Shown here: piece after piece, positions 17,797 to 28,163 of the stretch
Layout of the letters: the number at the start of each line of letters is the position of its first letter
Position numbering within the stretch: position 1 is the first letter of the stretch
Assembly (NCBI GenBank): GCA_002238565.1
Contig: MPMP01000009.1
Coordinates: forward strand, 1 to 64,000
From: Albidovulum sp. bin36
GTDB lineage: Bacteria; Pseudomonadota; Alphaproteobacteria; Rhodobacterales; Rhodobacteraceae
Length of the DNA: 64,000 bases
Direction: 5' to 3'
Notes under the pieces: model-generated
Told to the model about the DNA's origin: nothing
Database searches by the model: none
Seen by the model: only the letters and a program-made list of their open reading frames with translations
Position numbers and translations under genes: made by a program

Positions 17797-18411
17797 ATGG
17801 CCAAACGAAGATCAATCGAGGACATACTCAAGACTCAGTTCCGCTGGCCGAGGCAGGGCGACAAGGCGTTTGTCACCTCCGCGAATCCATCGGAAAACGC
17901 CACCATCGACCAGAGCGGGCACTCTAGGCTCGTGCTCATGACCGATGGCTACAAGACGGCTGGCGACCTCATGGTCGAGGCAGCGAGTACCGACGATTTG
18001 GCGCGAGACACCCTGGTATTCCCGATCATCTTCAACTACCGGCATTTCTTGGAGATCTCCCTCAAGTACGTGCTGGCAACCTATGGGCCCACGGTTCGCA
18101 TCGAGCCCAATTGGCACTCGCACGATTTAGCAAAGCTGTGGCGATCGGTCCTGGAAGTGCTCAACAGGTACGGGACCACCGACCCCGATGAGGCTGATCC
18201 CATCGTCGGCGAGATCATCCTTGAATTCGCGAAGATCGACCCGGCTTCATACGCATACCGTTATCCGGTAGATAGGAAAGGACGGCCTTTGCCCGTCGCT
18301 CAGAACGATCTTCACCTGCCAACACTGGCCGATGTCATGAATGGAGTTTCAGTTTATTTCGACGGGTGCGACACCTACTTGAAGAATTGCAAGCGTCGGG
18401 TCCAGCAGTGA
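17797..18411 (+). CDS. Hypothetical protein, 204 aa
   Basis: The frame looks like a real soluble protein: MAKRRSIEDILKTQFRWPRQ ... VFPIIFNYRHFLEISLKYVL ... WHSHDLAKLWRSVLEVLNRY. The combination of a Y-R-H-x-L-E-I-x-L-K helix and a later H-D-L-x-x-L-W helix resembles HEPN-like helical proteins found in defence islands and toxin-antitoxin loci, but the catalytic R-x4-6-H of HEPN nucleases is not evident. It sits at the right edge of the island, with no partner gene beside it. Function unknown. Confidence 0.6.
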   Translation: MAKRRSIEDILKTQFRWPRQGDKAFVTSANPSENATIDQSGHSRLVLMTDGYKTAGDLMVEAASTDDLARDTLVFPIIFNYRHFLEISLKYVLATYGPTVRIEPNWHSHDLAKLWRSVLEVLNRYGTTDPDEADPIVGEIILEFAKIDPASYAYRYPVDRKGRPLPVAQNDLHLPTLADVMNGVSVYFDGCDTYLKNCKRRVQQ

Positions 18412-18544
18412 CGATCCGTGTTGTCCGACTGCCGCCGACGCCCTAGACGCTGCCGTGAACGGTTGTCCGGAGCGCGCGCCGCGCGGAATGCGCAATCGTG
18501 CCGGGGTTCCCTAAAAACCGTGAACGAGGGAACCGCCAATTGCT

Positions 18545-18951
18545 TCATTTAAAGTGGTAGCTCATAGAGGGGACAGCTGGGACCTGATGGAGAAGGCGCT
18601 CGCGCGCGAAGCCGGCGCGCTGTTCCGCGTCAGCCGCTCGACGCGGCGCAGGGCCTTCGACGCGGTGACCGCCTTCGCGGTGATGTTCATCGAGCGCCTC
18701 GCGCGCTCGATACCGGACGCGCCCGCGCACACGGTCGTCCACATGGACGAGATCAAGGTTCCGGCCGTTCACATGTCCAAGCCGAACCACCGGAGGCAGC
18801 GAGCTTCGCGGTCAACAAGGCCCGCCTCGCCGGATTCATCCCCGGGAAGAGGCAGCCGCTGCCGGGAACCAAAAAACTCCGGGACGGCCACATGCTGCTA
18901 TTTTTGTTGGTCGAAGATTTCAGAGCTTGGCGAGACTACGGCATGATCTGA
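18545..18951 (+). pseudogene. Frameshifted remnant of an unrecognised gene
   Basis: Coding-like sequence without a clear start: LMEKALAREAGALFRVSRST, then HTVVHMDEIKVPAVHMS, and after a shift of frame near 18780 AEPPEAASFAVNKARLAGFI and HMLLFLLVEDFRAWRDYGMI to a TGA at 18951. The GC-rich codons differ from the addAB genes that follow, suggesting a foreign origin. I do not recognise the family. Together with the plasmid/IS debris at 666-1652 it brackets the defence island. Confidence 0.4.
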
Positions 18952-19386
18952 GTTAACTGCGTACGGATGAAAGGCCTCGCGTCCCAAGACCTGAAGGAAT
19001 CCGCGTTTATACGGGTGTTACATGGGAGCAATAATTTGCTTCGAGGACATTAATGCGAAAGAGTTACTTTGCGTTGAAATTACCCGTCGATTTGCGGACC
19101 TTGGTAGTGATCGCGTGAAGTTATTTGCGCGGAAAGCCGGCGGCCCCGACTAAGTCCTTGGATGTCGGCTTCAAGTCAATGTATGTGTTCCGGGAAATCG
19201 CGCGAATCGAGAATTTTCGGGTTTTGGCACGCGCATTCGAATGGCGGCCTAGATCCGGCGACTCCTGCGAATATTTTCTCGCGCTAACCGCGCGCGGCAA
19301 TCGCCGGTGAATTTCGCCATTGGAACACAGAGCGGCTGGCGATCCGAGTTCGCCTTTTTCCCGTTCATCGAAAAGGAATTCAATAA
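18952..19386. other. Gene-free stretch upstream of addB
   Basis: No supported gene. It probably holds the addB promoter. In many relatives a nucleotidyltransferase gene precedes addB; none is present, so the left end of the housekeeping block has been replaced or lost. Confidence 0.4.
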
Positions 19387-22341
19387 ATGATGTTTACGCC
19401 GAGCGCTCATCCGCGCGTTTTCGCTCTGCCGCCGGGATGCTCCTTCCCAAAGGAATTCGTCGCAGGCCTGAAATCGAGGCTGCGCGATCAGCCGCCCGAA
19501 AAAATGGCGCAAACAGAGATCATCGTCAACACGAGCCACAACGAACAGGCGATACGGGACGAATTCATCAAGGGCGAAGCAAGTTTTTTGCCTAGGCTTT
19601 CCCAGTTGACGGAACTCCGTTCAAATATTCGATTTCCGGAAATCCCCGCCGCGGTTCCGCCGCTTCGGCGGCGGCTGGAACTATTTCAGGCGGTCGCGAA
19701 ACTCATGGCCGCCGATGATCGTTTCGGCTCCCGGTTTACTGCATTCGAACTCGCCGACACGCTCGCGGAAGTCATGGATGAAATGAACAGCGAGGGCGTA
19801 TCGCCGGACGCCCTCGGCAACCTCGATGTTTCATCGCAAGCCGAACACTGGGACGCGAGCCTAAAATTCCTTAGGATTATTGAACAGTATTTAAGGATCG
19901 ACTCCATTCCCGATTTCGAGACTCGCCAGCGCTTGGTTGCGGAAAAAATGGTGTCGGACTGGCAAGCCGAACCGCCGGAGCATCCGTTGATCATGGCGGG
20001 GTCTACGGGCTCGCGAGGAGCTACCCAATTGCTGATGCAAGCGATAGCGAACCTGCCCCAGGGAGCGATCGTTCTTCCTTGCTTCGATTTTCATCTTTCG
20101 GGCGAGATCTGGTCCGGAATGTCGGACCCTTCGGTATCGGAGGCGCATCCGCAATTCAGGTTCCGGCAGTTGATGGATCGGCTTGGAATTGAATCCGACG
20201 CAGTATTGCCGTGGAGATCGGACGTGGCCGTAAATGAACCGCGCAACATGCTAGTGTCGCTTGCGCTTAGACCGGCGCCGGTAACGGATCAGTGGCTGGT
20301 GGAAGGACCTAGACTCGCGGATTTGCAGCTAGCCACGCAAAAACTGACGCTGCTGGAAGCGCCGACTCCTCGCCTCGAATCGGTCGCGGTCGCGCTTAAG
20401 CTGCGGGAATGCGCCCATGCCAGTCGCACCGCCGCCTTAGTAACGCCGGACCGCAATCTCGCTCGCCAAGTCAAGGCCGCGCTGCGGCGGTGGGGAATCG
20501 TGCCTTATGAATCGGACGGCCAACCGGTTTCGGAAACGCCCCGGGGCGTTTTTGCCCGTCTCGTGGCGGAAGCCATGGGCGGAAGGATGGCATCAACCAG
20601 CCTTATGTCGCTGCTCAAGAGTCCATGCGCCAACTCAGCCGGCGACCGAGATCTGCACTTGAAGCGGACTCTAGAGCTCGAATTGCATTTACGCGGCAAA
20701 GGAATTTTCTCCGTTGATTCGGAGCTCGTTTCAAGGTGGGTATTGGAGCAGGAAGAAAGCGAGGATATTGACCTTTGGGGCGGTTGGGTCTCCTCGATCG
20801 TAGAATCGGCGGCAACTGCAAAAAGAGGCGAGCTCGGCGATATATTAAAGCATCACCGCAGCCTTGCGGAAATGTTCGCGGCCGGCCCGTCAGCGGAAGA
20901 TACGGGGATGTTGTGGGCCGAGGAAGAAGGGAGCAAAGTCCGCGAAGTCTTTACCGAACTCGAAGACTGCGCCGACCTGGGCTGCTTTCTTGAATTGAAA
21001 GAATACGTGCAGTTGCTGGGTTCGGTACTTGGCAAAACCAAAATTCGGTCAAGTAACTGCTCCCACCCCGAAATTATGATCTGGGGCACGCTGGAAGCGA
21101 GAATGCGACGTCCGGATCTCTTGATAGCGGGTCGATTGAATGAAGGCTCCTGGCCCGCGCCGGTCGCTGATGATCCGTGGCTAAACAGGCAAATGCGCGA
21201 GCAGGCGGGCTTGCTGCTTCCGGAACGCAAAATTGGATTGTCCGCGCACGATTTTCAGCAAGTTCTCTGCGGACCCGAAGTGGTGCTTACCCGAACGCTT
21301 CGCGACGAAAGCGCGCCAACGATACCGTCCCGATGGCTGAGTCGCCTGATCCATTTGCTGTCCGGAATTTCCGAAGAAGGGCGAGCCGGGATCAATGCCA
21401 TGCGCGACCGAGGCGCGGCGCTCCTCGCGCTTGCACAGGCGATGGAAGAGCAGAATGGAAAAACCGCGCCCGCTCCTCGCCCGTCGCCCGTTCCGCCGCT
21501 TGAAGCCAGGCCGACAAGAATATCCGTTACTGGCGTGGAAACTCTTATTGTGGATCCCTACGCAATCTATGCAAGTCAAGTTCTCAAGCTCAGGAAATTG
21601 AATCCGCTTGCTCCGCTGCCCGAAATCCTAGTGAAGGGCCTGCTGCAGCACAGCGTTTTCCAAAGGTTTATTTCGGATGGCGAGTCCGAACTAGGAGACG
21701 ACGAGAAAGGCAGATTGATTTCGATTGCCGAAGAAGAATTCGAAGACGGAGCCCCGTCCAAATGGGTTGAACGGGTTTGGCTTTGCGGCCTCAAAAAAAT
21801 CGCAGAGGAATTCCTGCTGCACGAACGAGCGCGAAGAGGCCTAGCCTCGCCCTTCAAGCAGGAGATTAAATTAGAGCACGAGTTTTCCGATCTGGGCTTC
21901 ACCATCAGAGGAAAAGCGGATCGCGTGGATATCACCGAAGATGGCGAATTCGTGCTTTACGACTACAAGTCGGGCCGCATACCCGGCGAGATGGACATAA
22001 AAAGGTGTGCGAAGCAGATGCCCTTGCTAGCTAAAATTTTGGAAGTCGACGGCGTTCAGGACCATGGACCGGGAACTGTCAGAAAAACAGCCTATATTTC
22101 GGTAGGCGCCCGGACTCGGGTAAGCGAAGTCAAACGATTCTATCGGGACGCGCCGCTCGACAAGGATTTCTTTTCGGATACATGGGAACAATTCCAGCTG
22201 CTGATAAAGAAATACCAGGAACCCGAAACCGGGTACACATCGCACCTGGGGCATGTAGAGTACCCCGACTACGACCATCTCGCACGATACGGAGAATGGG
22301 ACGAAACTGTCAAGCCTGCAGAAATGCAGCGTGTAGGGTAG
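19387..22341 (+). CDS. addB: AddB, nuclease subunit of the AddAB double-strand-break repair complex
   Basis: A 984-aa protein of the alphaproteobacterial AddB type. It starts FTPSAHPRVFALPPGCSFP, carries LIMAGSTGSRGATQLLM and NLPQGAIVLPCFDF in the inactive helicase-like part, and ends with a PD-(D/E)xK nuclease (TIRGKADRVDI ... FVLYDYKSGRIPGEMD, ~850-880). With AddA it resects double-strand ends for RecA-dependent repair, and it also degrades phage DNA. AAGGAA precedes the ATG at 19387. AddA starts four bases after its stop, so they form an operon. Confidence 0.95.
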   Translation: MMFTPSAHPRVFALPPGCSFPKEFVAGLKSRLRDQPPEKMAQTEIIVNTSHNEQAIRDEFIKGEASFLPRLSQLTELRSNIRFPEIPAAVPPLRRRLELFQAVAKLMAADDRFGSRFTAFELADTLAEVMDEMNSEGVSPDALGNLDVSSQAEHWDASLKFLRIIEQYLRIDSIPDFETRQRLVAEKMVSDWQAEPPEHPLIMAGSTGSRGATQLLMQAIANLPQGAIVLPCFDFHLSGEIWSGMSDPSVSEAHPQFRFRQLMDRLGIESDAVLPWRSDVAVNEPRNMLVSLALRPAPVTDQWLVEGPRLADLQLATQKLTLLEAPTPRLESVAVALKLRECAHASRTAALVTPDRNLARQVKAALRRWGIVPYESDGQPVSETPRGVFARLVAEAMGGRMASTSLMSLLKSPCANSAGDRDLHLKRTLELELHLRGKGIFSVDSELVSRWVLEQEESEDIDLWGGWVSSIVESAATAKRGELGDILKHHRSLAEMFAAGPSAEDTGMLWAEEEGSKVREVFTELEDCADLGCFLELKEYVQLLGSVLGKTKIRSSNCSHPEIMIWGTLEARMRRPDLLIAGRLNEGSWPAPVADDPWLNRQMREQAGLLLPERKIGLSAHDFQQVLCGPEVVLTRTLRDESAPTIPSRWLSRLIHLLSGISEEGRAGINAMRDRGAALLALAQAMEEQNGKTAPAPRPSPVPPLEARPTRISVTGVETLIVDPYAIYASQVLKLRKLNPLAPLPEILVKGLLQHSVFQRFISDGESELGDDEKGRLISIAEEEFEDGAPSKWVERVWLCGLKKIAEEFLLHERARRGLASPFKQEIKLEHEFSDLGFTIRGKADRVDITEDGEFVLYDYKSGRIPGEMDIKRCAKQMPLLAKILEVDGVQDHGPGTVRKTAYISVGARTRVSEVKRFYRDAPLDKDFFSDTWEQFQLLIKKYQEPETGYTSHLGHVEYPDYDHLARYGEWDETVKPAEMQRVG

Positions 22342-22345
22342 CGAA

Positions 22346-25300
22346 ATGATTCAATTCGACGATGCGACCAAACCGCAAATTCTGGCGGCCGACCCGGAAT
22401 CCTCGTCTTGGGTTTCCGCTAACGCCGGGTCCGGGAAAACCAAGGTCTTAACCGACAGGGTGGCGCGCATCCTACTAGCCGGAACCCATCCGGGAAATAT
22501 ACTTTGCCTGACGTTTACAAAGGCCGCCGCCGCCAACATGCAAGTTCGCCTTTTCGAAAGGCTGGGGAAATGGTCTTTGCTTCCCGATGCCGAATTGCGC
22601 GAAACGCTCATGGCGCTAGGGGAAGACGAGAAGACTATCACGCCGATAATTCTTCGGCGCGCGAGGACGCTTTTCGCCCAGGCGCTGGAAACTCCTGGCG
22701 GGCTGAAGATTCAAACCATCCACGCGTTCTCTTCCGCGATTCTTCGAAAGTTTCCACGAGAGGCGGTAGTTTCGCCTCAATTCGAAGGTATCGACGAACG
22801 CATCGCGAAAACTTTGAAAAACGAAGCCCTGGAGTCAGTCGCCGAGGAACACGCCGAGCTATTCGATGAAATTGCGGAACTAGCCGGGAGCGGCTTGCTC
22901 GACCTCGTCCGTGAAATCCAGAGCCATCGAAAGCTATTCAACGAAGTCGAATCCGAAGCGTCGGTCTGGGAGGCTTTCGGCTTGCCCGAAAACTACGCGG
23001 AACAGGATTTGGCCAATGAATTATTTACTTCGCCCGAACGGAACATGTTCCCCTCGCTGCTAAATGCCGTGGAGAACGTGCCCTCGCCCACCAACAGGAA
23101 AGTTCAGGAATTTATCGGCTGCGCGAATTTAAATTCTCCCGATTCGGAGGACCTCTCGCTCGCGGAAAAGACATTTCTAACGCAAAAGGGCGAAATCAAA
23201 AAATCGTATGCGACCAAGCCAGCAATTCAAAAACTGAGCGATAACGACAAGAACCTGCTGGAAAACTGGGTGCGAAAGCTAAAAGATCTAAGGGAAATGC
23301 GGCTTAGTTCCGAGTGCGCTCGATACTCGGTCAAATTGCTTCGGTTCGCAAAAGTTTTCCTCGCCACGTATGAATCTATCAAAAATAGAGAGGCGCTTCT
23401 CGATTTCGAGGACATGATTCTGAAAGTGCTATCCCTGCTTACGCGGAAGGAATCGCGCGATTGGATAATGTATAGGCTCGACGGGCAAATCGACCATATC
23501 CTCGTCGATGAAGCCCAGGACGTAAATCCGGCGCAGTGGGATATCGTTGCTCGCCTTGCGGAGGAATTCACGGCGGGATCCGGCGCTCGCGGACATCTGG
23601 AGCGCACGATTTTCGCGGTCGGCGACGAAAAGCAATCCATATTCGGCTTCCAAGGCGCAAGGCCCGAAAAATTTGCGCAGATGCACGACCATTTCAAGCG
23701 CGCGCACGCCGGCGCCGAAAGGAAATTCCAGCGGCAGGAGCTCCAGCATTCATTTCGCTCCGCTTCCTCGATACTTAGACTAGTGGATCGCGTATTCGAA
23801 ACATTGGAAATTTCCGAATTCGACACGAGAACAGTCCACAAGGCATTCAAAACGGACTTGCCCGGACGCGTCGACCTATGGCCGTTTACCGAAGACGCAA
23901 GCGAGGCGGATGAAAGCCTCTGGTATTCGCCGGAAAGAAAGGCGGCACCTGAAAACTCGGCAACTAAACTTGCGAAAGCCATTGCAATTTTCGTTTCGGA
24001 TTCAATCGAAAACAAGTCGCTGCTGCCGTCCGATGCCGGAGCGAGGCCGATTCGCCCCGGCGATTTCCTGATCCTGGTGCAGACTCGCTCCAAGCTGTTC
24101 CATTCGATCATTCGCGAACTGAAGAAGAAAGGGCTTCCGATCGCGGGAACCGACCGACTCAAAATCGCAGATGAATTGGTCGCTAACGATCTGTCGGGCA
24201 TCCTGGCGTTTCTTGCTACGCCGGCCGACGACTATTCGCTGGCCTGCTCGCTAAAATCGCCGCTCTTCGGCATCACGGAAAGCCAGCTCTTTTCGATTGC
24301 GCATAACCGCGAGGACAAGTCTCTCTGGGAGATTCTCCTGGAACGCAGGGAGGAATTTAGCGAGGCCGTCGAAATGCTCGAAGATCTGCTTTTGCGAGCG
24401 GAAACGGCCAAGCCCTACGAATTGCTGGAGGCCATTCTTACCGAACATGAAGGTCGAGCTAAAATTATTTCCAGAATGGGGACGGAAATAGAAGAAGCGA
24501 TCGACGTGCTTCTTTTGCAATCTCTCGCTTACGAAAGAACGGAACCGGCGACGCTGACCGGGTTTCTTGAATGGCTGGCCGCCGACGAAATGGATGTCAA
24601 ACGAGAACTGGACCAGGCCGGCGACGAAATTAGAGTCATGACGGTCCATGGCGCGAAGGGGCTGGAATCACCCGTCGTCATCGTTCCCCAAACGGGAAAG
24701 AGGCAAATCGCCGTTAATGACAAAGTTTTGATTACTGCGGAGGATGTACCCGTTTGGAAACCGACAGGCGGCAACCATCCTGAAAATCTTGAGTCATTGA
24801 TCTACACTTACGCCGAACGCGAACGGCTCGAACGGCGGCGGCTTCTATACGTTGCGATGACTCGAGCGGAGAACTGGCTGATTGTCTGCGGAGCGGGAAA
24901 GCAAGACGACGAAAGCTGGTATCACCTTGTAAAAGAAGGAATGATCGGAGTCGGTGCGGATACGCGGCAGTTCAAAGCGCTGGAAAAATTCTCCGATGGC
25001 GATGCCGACGGTTTCAGGACTAGCAACGGGGAATGGCCGGAAATTGAAGCGAAGGCGCCGTCATCGAACTCTCGTGAAGCCAAGAAGGTCGAGTTGCCCG
25101 GATGGACACGCGCAATTGCCGTAGCTCCCGAGCCGGCGATTAGTCCGCTGCCGCCTTCAGGCCTGGGCGGCGAAAAAACGGTCGCTACCGACCCGTCATC
25201 TCCCGATGCCTATGCCGGAAGCGAAGGGGCTCTGCGACGCGGAAGCTTTATCCATTTACTGCTGGAGCATCTGCCCGGCACCGACAAATGCGAACGCAGA

Positions 25301-25774
25301 GACGCGGCGAAAGAGCTTAGCCTTCGCATCGAGGAAGAACTTTTGCACGATGAATTCGAAGAATGCCTAGAGGCGTGCAATCTAATGCTGGACAATCCGG
25401 AATTAGAATTTCTGTTTTCCGGGAGCGCGCTTGCCGAAGTGTCAATCACCGCAAAGCCGCAAAGTCTGGGCGAGCGGTCGATCTACGGCTTTATCGACCT
25501 TTTACTCGTTGAACAGGACCGTGTGCTAGCCGTCGACTTCAAGTCGAACGCAGTCGTGCCGAAAATTGCGGACGACGTTCCGGAAGCGATCCTAAGGCAG
25601 ATGGGAGCCTATCTGGAATCGCTTGAAACCATTTACCCGGATCGACGCGTGGAAACTGCAATTCTTTGGACCAAGAACGGCGAGTTTATGCCCTTAGGTC
25701 GCGATGCGGTCGTCTCCGCGCTGGCTAGAGCGTCGGACGAATTCGCGAAACAAGAATTCATGCCAGTGGATTAG
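22346..25774 (+). CDS. addA: AddA, helicase-nuclease subunit of AddAB
   Basis: A 1142-aa UvrD-family helicase. Motifs in order: Walker A SANAGSGKTKVLTDR (~28-42), DHILVDEAQDVNPAQWD (~388), GDEKQSIFGFQGARPEKF, VMTVHGAKGLESPVV (~765), LLYVAMTRAENWLIV, and the C-terminal nuclease with RRGSFIHLLLEHLP, IYGFIDLLLVEQ and VLAVDFKSNAVVP as the D...D-x-K residues. Length and domain order are complete for alphaproteobacterial AddA. It is cotranscribed with addB. In relatives trxA follows directly; here a dehalogenase-like gene lies between. Confidence 0.96.
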   Translation: MIQFDDATKPQILAADPESSSWVSANAGSGKTKVLTDRVARILLAGTHPGNILCLTFTKAAAANMQVRLFERLGKWSLLPDAELRETLMALGEDEKTITPIILRRARTLFAQALETPGGLKIQTIHAFSSAILRKFPREAVVSPQFEGIDERIAKTLKNEALESVAEEHAELFDEIAELAGSGLLDLVREIQSHRKLFNEVESEASVWEAFGLPENYAEQDLANELFTSPERNMFPSLLNAVENVPSPTNRKVQEFIGCANLNSPDSEDLSLAEKTFLTQKGEIKKSYATKPAIQKLSDNDKNLLENWVRKLKDLREMRLSSECARYSVKLLRFAKVFLATYESIKNREALLDFEDMILKVLSLLTRKESRDWIMYRLDGQIDHILVDEAQDVNPAQWDIVARLAEEFTAGSGARGHLERTIFAVGDEKQSIFGFQGARPEKFAQMHDHFKRAHAGAERKFQRQELQHSFRSASSILRLVDRVFETLEISEFDTRTVHKAFKTDLPGRVDLWPFTEDASEADESLWYSPERKAAPENSATKLAKAIAIFVSDSIENKSLLPSDAGARPIRPGDFLILVQTRSKLFHSIIRELKKKGLPIAGTDRLKIADELVANDLSGILAFLATPADDYSLACSLKSPLFGITESQLFSIAHNREDKSLWEILLERREEFSEAVEMLEDLLLRAETAKPYELLEAILTEHEGRAKIISRMGTEIEEAIDVLLLQSLAYERTEPATLTGFLEWLAADEMDVKRELDQAGDEIRVMTVHGAKGLESPVVIVPQTGKRQIAVNDKVLITAEDVPVWKPTGGNHPENLESLIYTYAERERLERRRLLYVAMTRAENWLIVCGAGKQDDESWYHLVKEGMIGVGADTRQFKALEKFSDGDADGFRTSNGEWPEIEAKAPSSNSREAKKVELPGWTRAIAVAPEPAISPLPPSGLGGEKTVATDPSSPDAYAGSEGALRRGSFIHLLLEHLPGTDKCERRDAAKELSLRIEEELLHDEFEECLEACNLMLDNPELEFLFSGSALAEVSITAKPQSLGERSIYGFIDLLLVEQDRVLAVDFKSNAVVPKIADDVPEAILRQMGAYLESLETIYPDRRVETAILWTKNGEFMPLGRDAVVSALARASDEFAKQEFMPVD

Positions 25775-26216
25775 TCCCAGATCGAAACAACTATAGCGGA
25801 GCAATTGAATTTTCCTCGCCGCTCCGGAGCTTGAATGACGATTTTCGGGCGGTCGCCTTGTCGAACACTTGAACGCCCAGGACTTGATTCAGTCGAGTGC
25901 CGCGTAATTTCGCCTGAAAAATCGAAGCGCGAATACCGGCGCAGCCGTTTCGGCATTCGAATCGAGCGGCCGAGCCGATTGAAAAAGCATCGCGAAAGCC
26001 CTGTTTATTTCGAGAGGTTGCATCGGAGATCAATGCCGCCCTGAATCGTGGCTTCAGCGGGCCTGGATTCAGGAATTCGTCAGCTGCTTCTATTTCAGTT
26101 TTGCGAGAACGGAATCTAGAGTTGCAACTTTGACATTCGGCATATTGAAGTTTTTCAAATTGGTTGATTTACAGGCGTCATTGCGGCTATCGGCCGTGAA
26201 ACAGCTGGAGGCAAAT
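25775..26216. other. Gene-free stretch after addA
   Basis: No gene, terminator or repeat that I can support. Confidence 0.4.
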
Positions 26217-26945
26217 ATGAAACTGAGCCAGTTTAAAGCGCTTACTTTCGACTGCTACGGTACGTTGATCGATTGGGAAACGGGCATAATCGACGGCTTG
26301 CAACCGCTTACGTCCCGGATAGGCGGCGATATTTCGCGCAACAAGATACTCGAGACTCACGCCTACTATGAATCCAGCCAGCAGCGCGCAACGCCCCATA
26401 TGAAATACTCGGATCTTTTAGCGGTCGTTTACCGGAGATTGGCGGAAGAGTGGCAGATAACGGCGTCGCTCCAAGATTGCGAAGCCTATGGCGACTCCGT
26501 CAAAAACTGGCCGGCGTTTCCCGACTGCGCAAAAGCGCTTCGGCACCTAAAAAAGCATTTTCGACTTTATGTCCTGTCAAATGTCGATATCCGCAGCTTT
26601 TTCTTTTCCAACGAAAAGCTGCAAGTGCGATTCGATGGAATTTATACAGCCGAGGACGTTGGTTCCTACAAGCCGTCCGATCGCAATTTCGAGTATCTAC
26701 TATCCAATCTTGGCAGGCAGGGAATCGACAGGGAAGAAATCCTTCACGTTGCCGAAAGCGTGTTTCACGACCATGTTCCGGCAAATCGTCATCGCTTGGC
26801 AAATTGCCGAATTTTTCGACGCAGCGGCAAGGACGGGCTGGGAGCCTCCGCCGGATCGGGAGCAGGTGACACGCCGACATTCAATATATCGCTAAACAGC
26901 ATGTCGGAATTGGCAGAGCTGCATAGATCTCAACTTTCGGACTGA
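26217..26945 (+). CDS. Haloacid dehalogenase-like hydrolase (type II 2-haloacid dehalogenase family)
   Basis: A 242-aa HAD-superfamily protein. The nucleophile motif is FDCYGTLIDWETG near the N-terminus, motif II YVLSNVDIRSFFF (~120), motif III lysine in DVGSYKPSDRNFEYLL (~150), and the C-terminal HVAESVFHDHVPANRHRLAN segment typical of the family. I chose the ATG at 26217 because GGAGG lies six bases upstream and the nucleophile falls near residue 11, as usual. Substrate unknown; many members act on other small molecules than haloacids. The C-terminal RRSGKDGLGASAGSGAGD part is somewhat diverged. Confidence 0.85.
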   Translation: MKLSQFKALTFDCYGTLIDWETGIIDGLQPLTSRIGGDISRNKILETHAYYESSQQRATPHMKYSDLLAVVYRRLAEEWQITASLQDCEAYGDSVKNWPAFPDCAKALRHLKKHFRLYVLSNVDIRSFFFSNEKLQVRFDGIYTAEDVGSYKPSDRNFEYLLSNLGRQGIDREEILHVAESVFHDHVPANRHRLANCRIFRRSGKDGLGASAGSGAGDTPTFNISLNSMSELAELHRSQLSD

Positions 26946-27738
26946 ATTCCCGATTCGCCCCTGCGCCGCTTCCGCTGAGAATCGTTTCGTCGGATCCTCA
27001 TTTTTCCCGGCCATGAAAACCATTGGTCGATGAGCCGGATCAAAGCAAAATCATGCATGCGCGATTAAATTTGCCGCGAATTCTCGGAGCAAAGTTGCTC
27101 AAGTTTCAATTTGCCGTTCGGTTTCATGCTTCCGGTAAGTTTCCCTTCGGCAAAATCGAGTGTTCGAAATTAATTTGTTCATCAAGGCACTAATCTGCCG
27201 AAGCCATTGCGAACGAGTAACAAGTCCGAGGCGGGTATCTTCGGATTTCAATGCTATGGTCCAGCCTCTCGACCACATCGATCGAGTTCCAGAAGACGGA
27301 ATCGCGACGGAGTTCCTTCTCAATGGCTGGCATATCCGCACGACTTGCGCGGAGATGCTCCGGCTGGCGATTTTTGACGCGAAGCGCCGAGTCTATTGGC
27401 CGCGCTTATGCTCGGAGCGGCTGAAGGCGATGCTTTGCGTCGCTGCCGTCGACCTCTTGAATGGCGCGACACGTACTGCCTCTAGCCCATATTTCTATTC
27501 AGTAAGACGCAATGAATTCTCTGCGCTAACGACATTGATCGATACTTGCGTCGGCAACGAAATCCTTGAACTTCAACGCCACGAAATCCAGGTCTTGAAT
27601 TCCCGGACTAGTTCAAGTGGGCGGAGGCGATTTCGCCGTTCCGGAGCGAGCGGCCCTCAAATTCGAAAACCAACGCGCTTGACGATCCTAGTTGCGAGGC
27701 TTAGGTGTAGGCGACAACAAAAATTGGGAAACAGCCGC
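26946..27738. other. Gene-free stretch before trxA
   Basis: An open frame runs into trxA from upstream (from about 27160), but that part has no similarity to a known domain and thioredoxin is complete from 27739. I see no RNA gene or repeat. It may contain decayed sequence. Confidence 0.4.
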
Positions 27739-28059
27739 ATGGGAATTCTGAACGTTACCGATAATTCATTCGATGCGGACGTCAAGGAATCGAGTATTCC
27801 AACCGTCGTAGATTTTTGGGCGGAATGGTGCGGTCCGTGCCGGCAAATCGGTCCGTCGCTGGCGGAAATTGCCGAAGAGATGTCCGGGCGAGTCAATATC
27901 GCAAAGGTCAATATCGACGAAAACCCAAACACGCCGGCACTGCTTGGCGTGCGTGGAATACCGGCGCTTTTCATTTACAAGGACGGGGAGCCGATCGCGA
28001 GCAAGGTAGGTGCGGCTCCAAAGGCGACGCTAAAGAAATGGATCGAAGAATCAATCTAG
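27739..28059 (+). CDS. trxA: Thioredoxin
   Basis: A 106-aa thioredoxin with the active site [19 protein letters not shown] (WCGPC at ~28-32), the buried [11 protein letters not shown] segment and the cis-proline in [14 protein letters not shown]. It acts as a general cytoplasmic disulfide reductase. I took ATG 27739 ([11 protein letters not shown]), which gives the normal thioredoxin length, over the longer open frame. The neighbourhood addB-addA-trxA is conserved in alphaproteobacteria. Confidence 0.95.
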   Translation: MGILNVTDNSFDADVKESSIPTVVDFWAEWCGPCRQIGPSLAEIAEEMSGRVNIAKVNIDENPNTPALLGVRGIPALFIYKDGEPIASKVGAAPKATLKKWIEESI

Positions 28060-28163
28060 CTAGCTAGAAGACAATTGGATTCAACCCGACTTTTTCACGC
28101 GCGATAGATGATGGAAGAGCTTGCTTTAATGCAAGCCGAAAGAGGAAACGCTGCATTTCCGCA

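Noticed and set aside
23227-24201. 324-codon open frame on the minus strand inside addA
   Set aside because: Serine/arginine-rich shadow of the addA coding frame with no family resemblance.
27160-27738. Long N-terminal extension of thioredoxin
   Set aside because: No domain or codon pattern supports it, and thioredoxin has its normal length from 27739.
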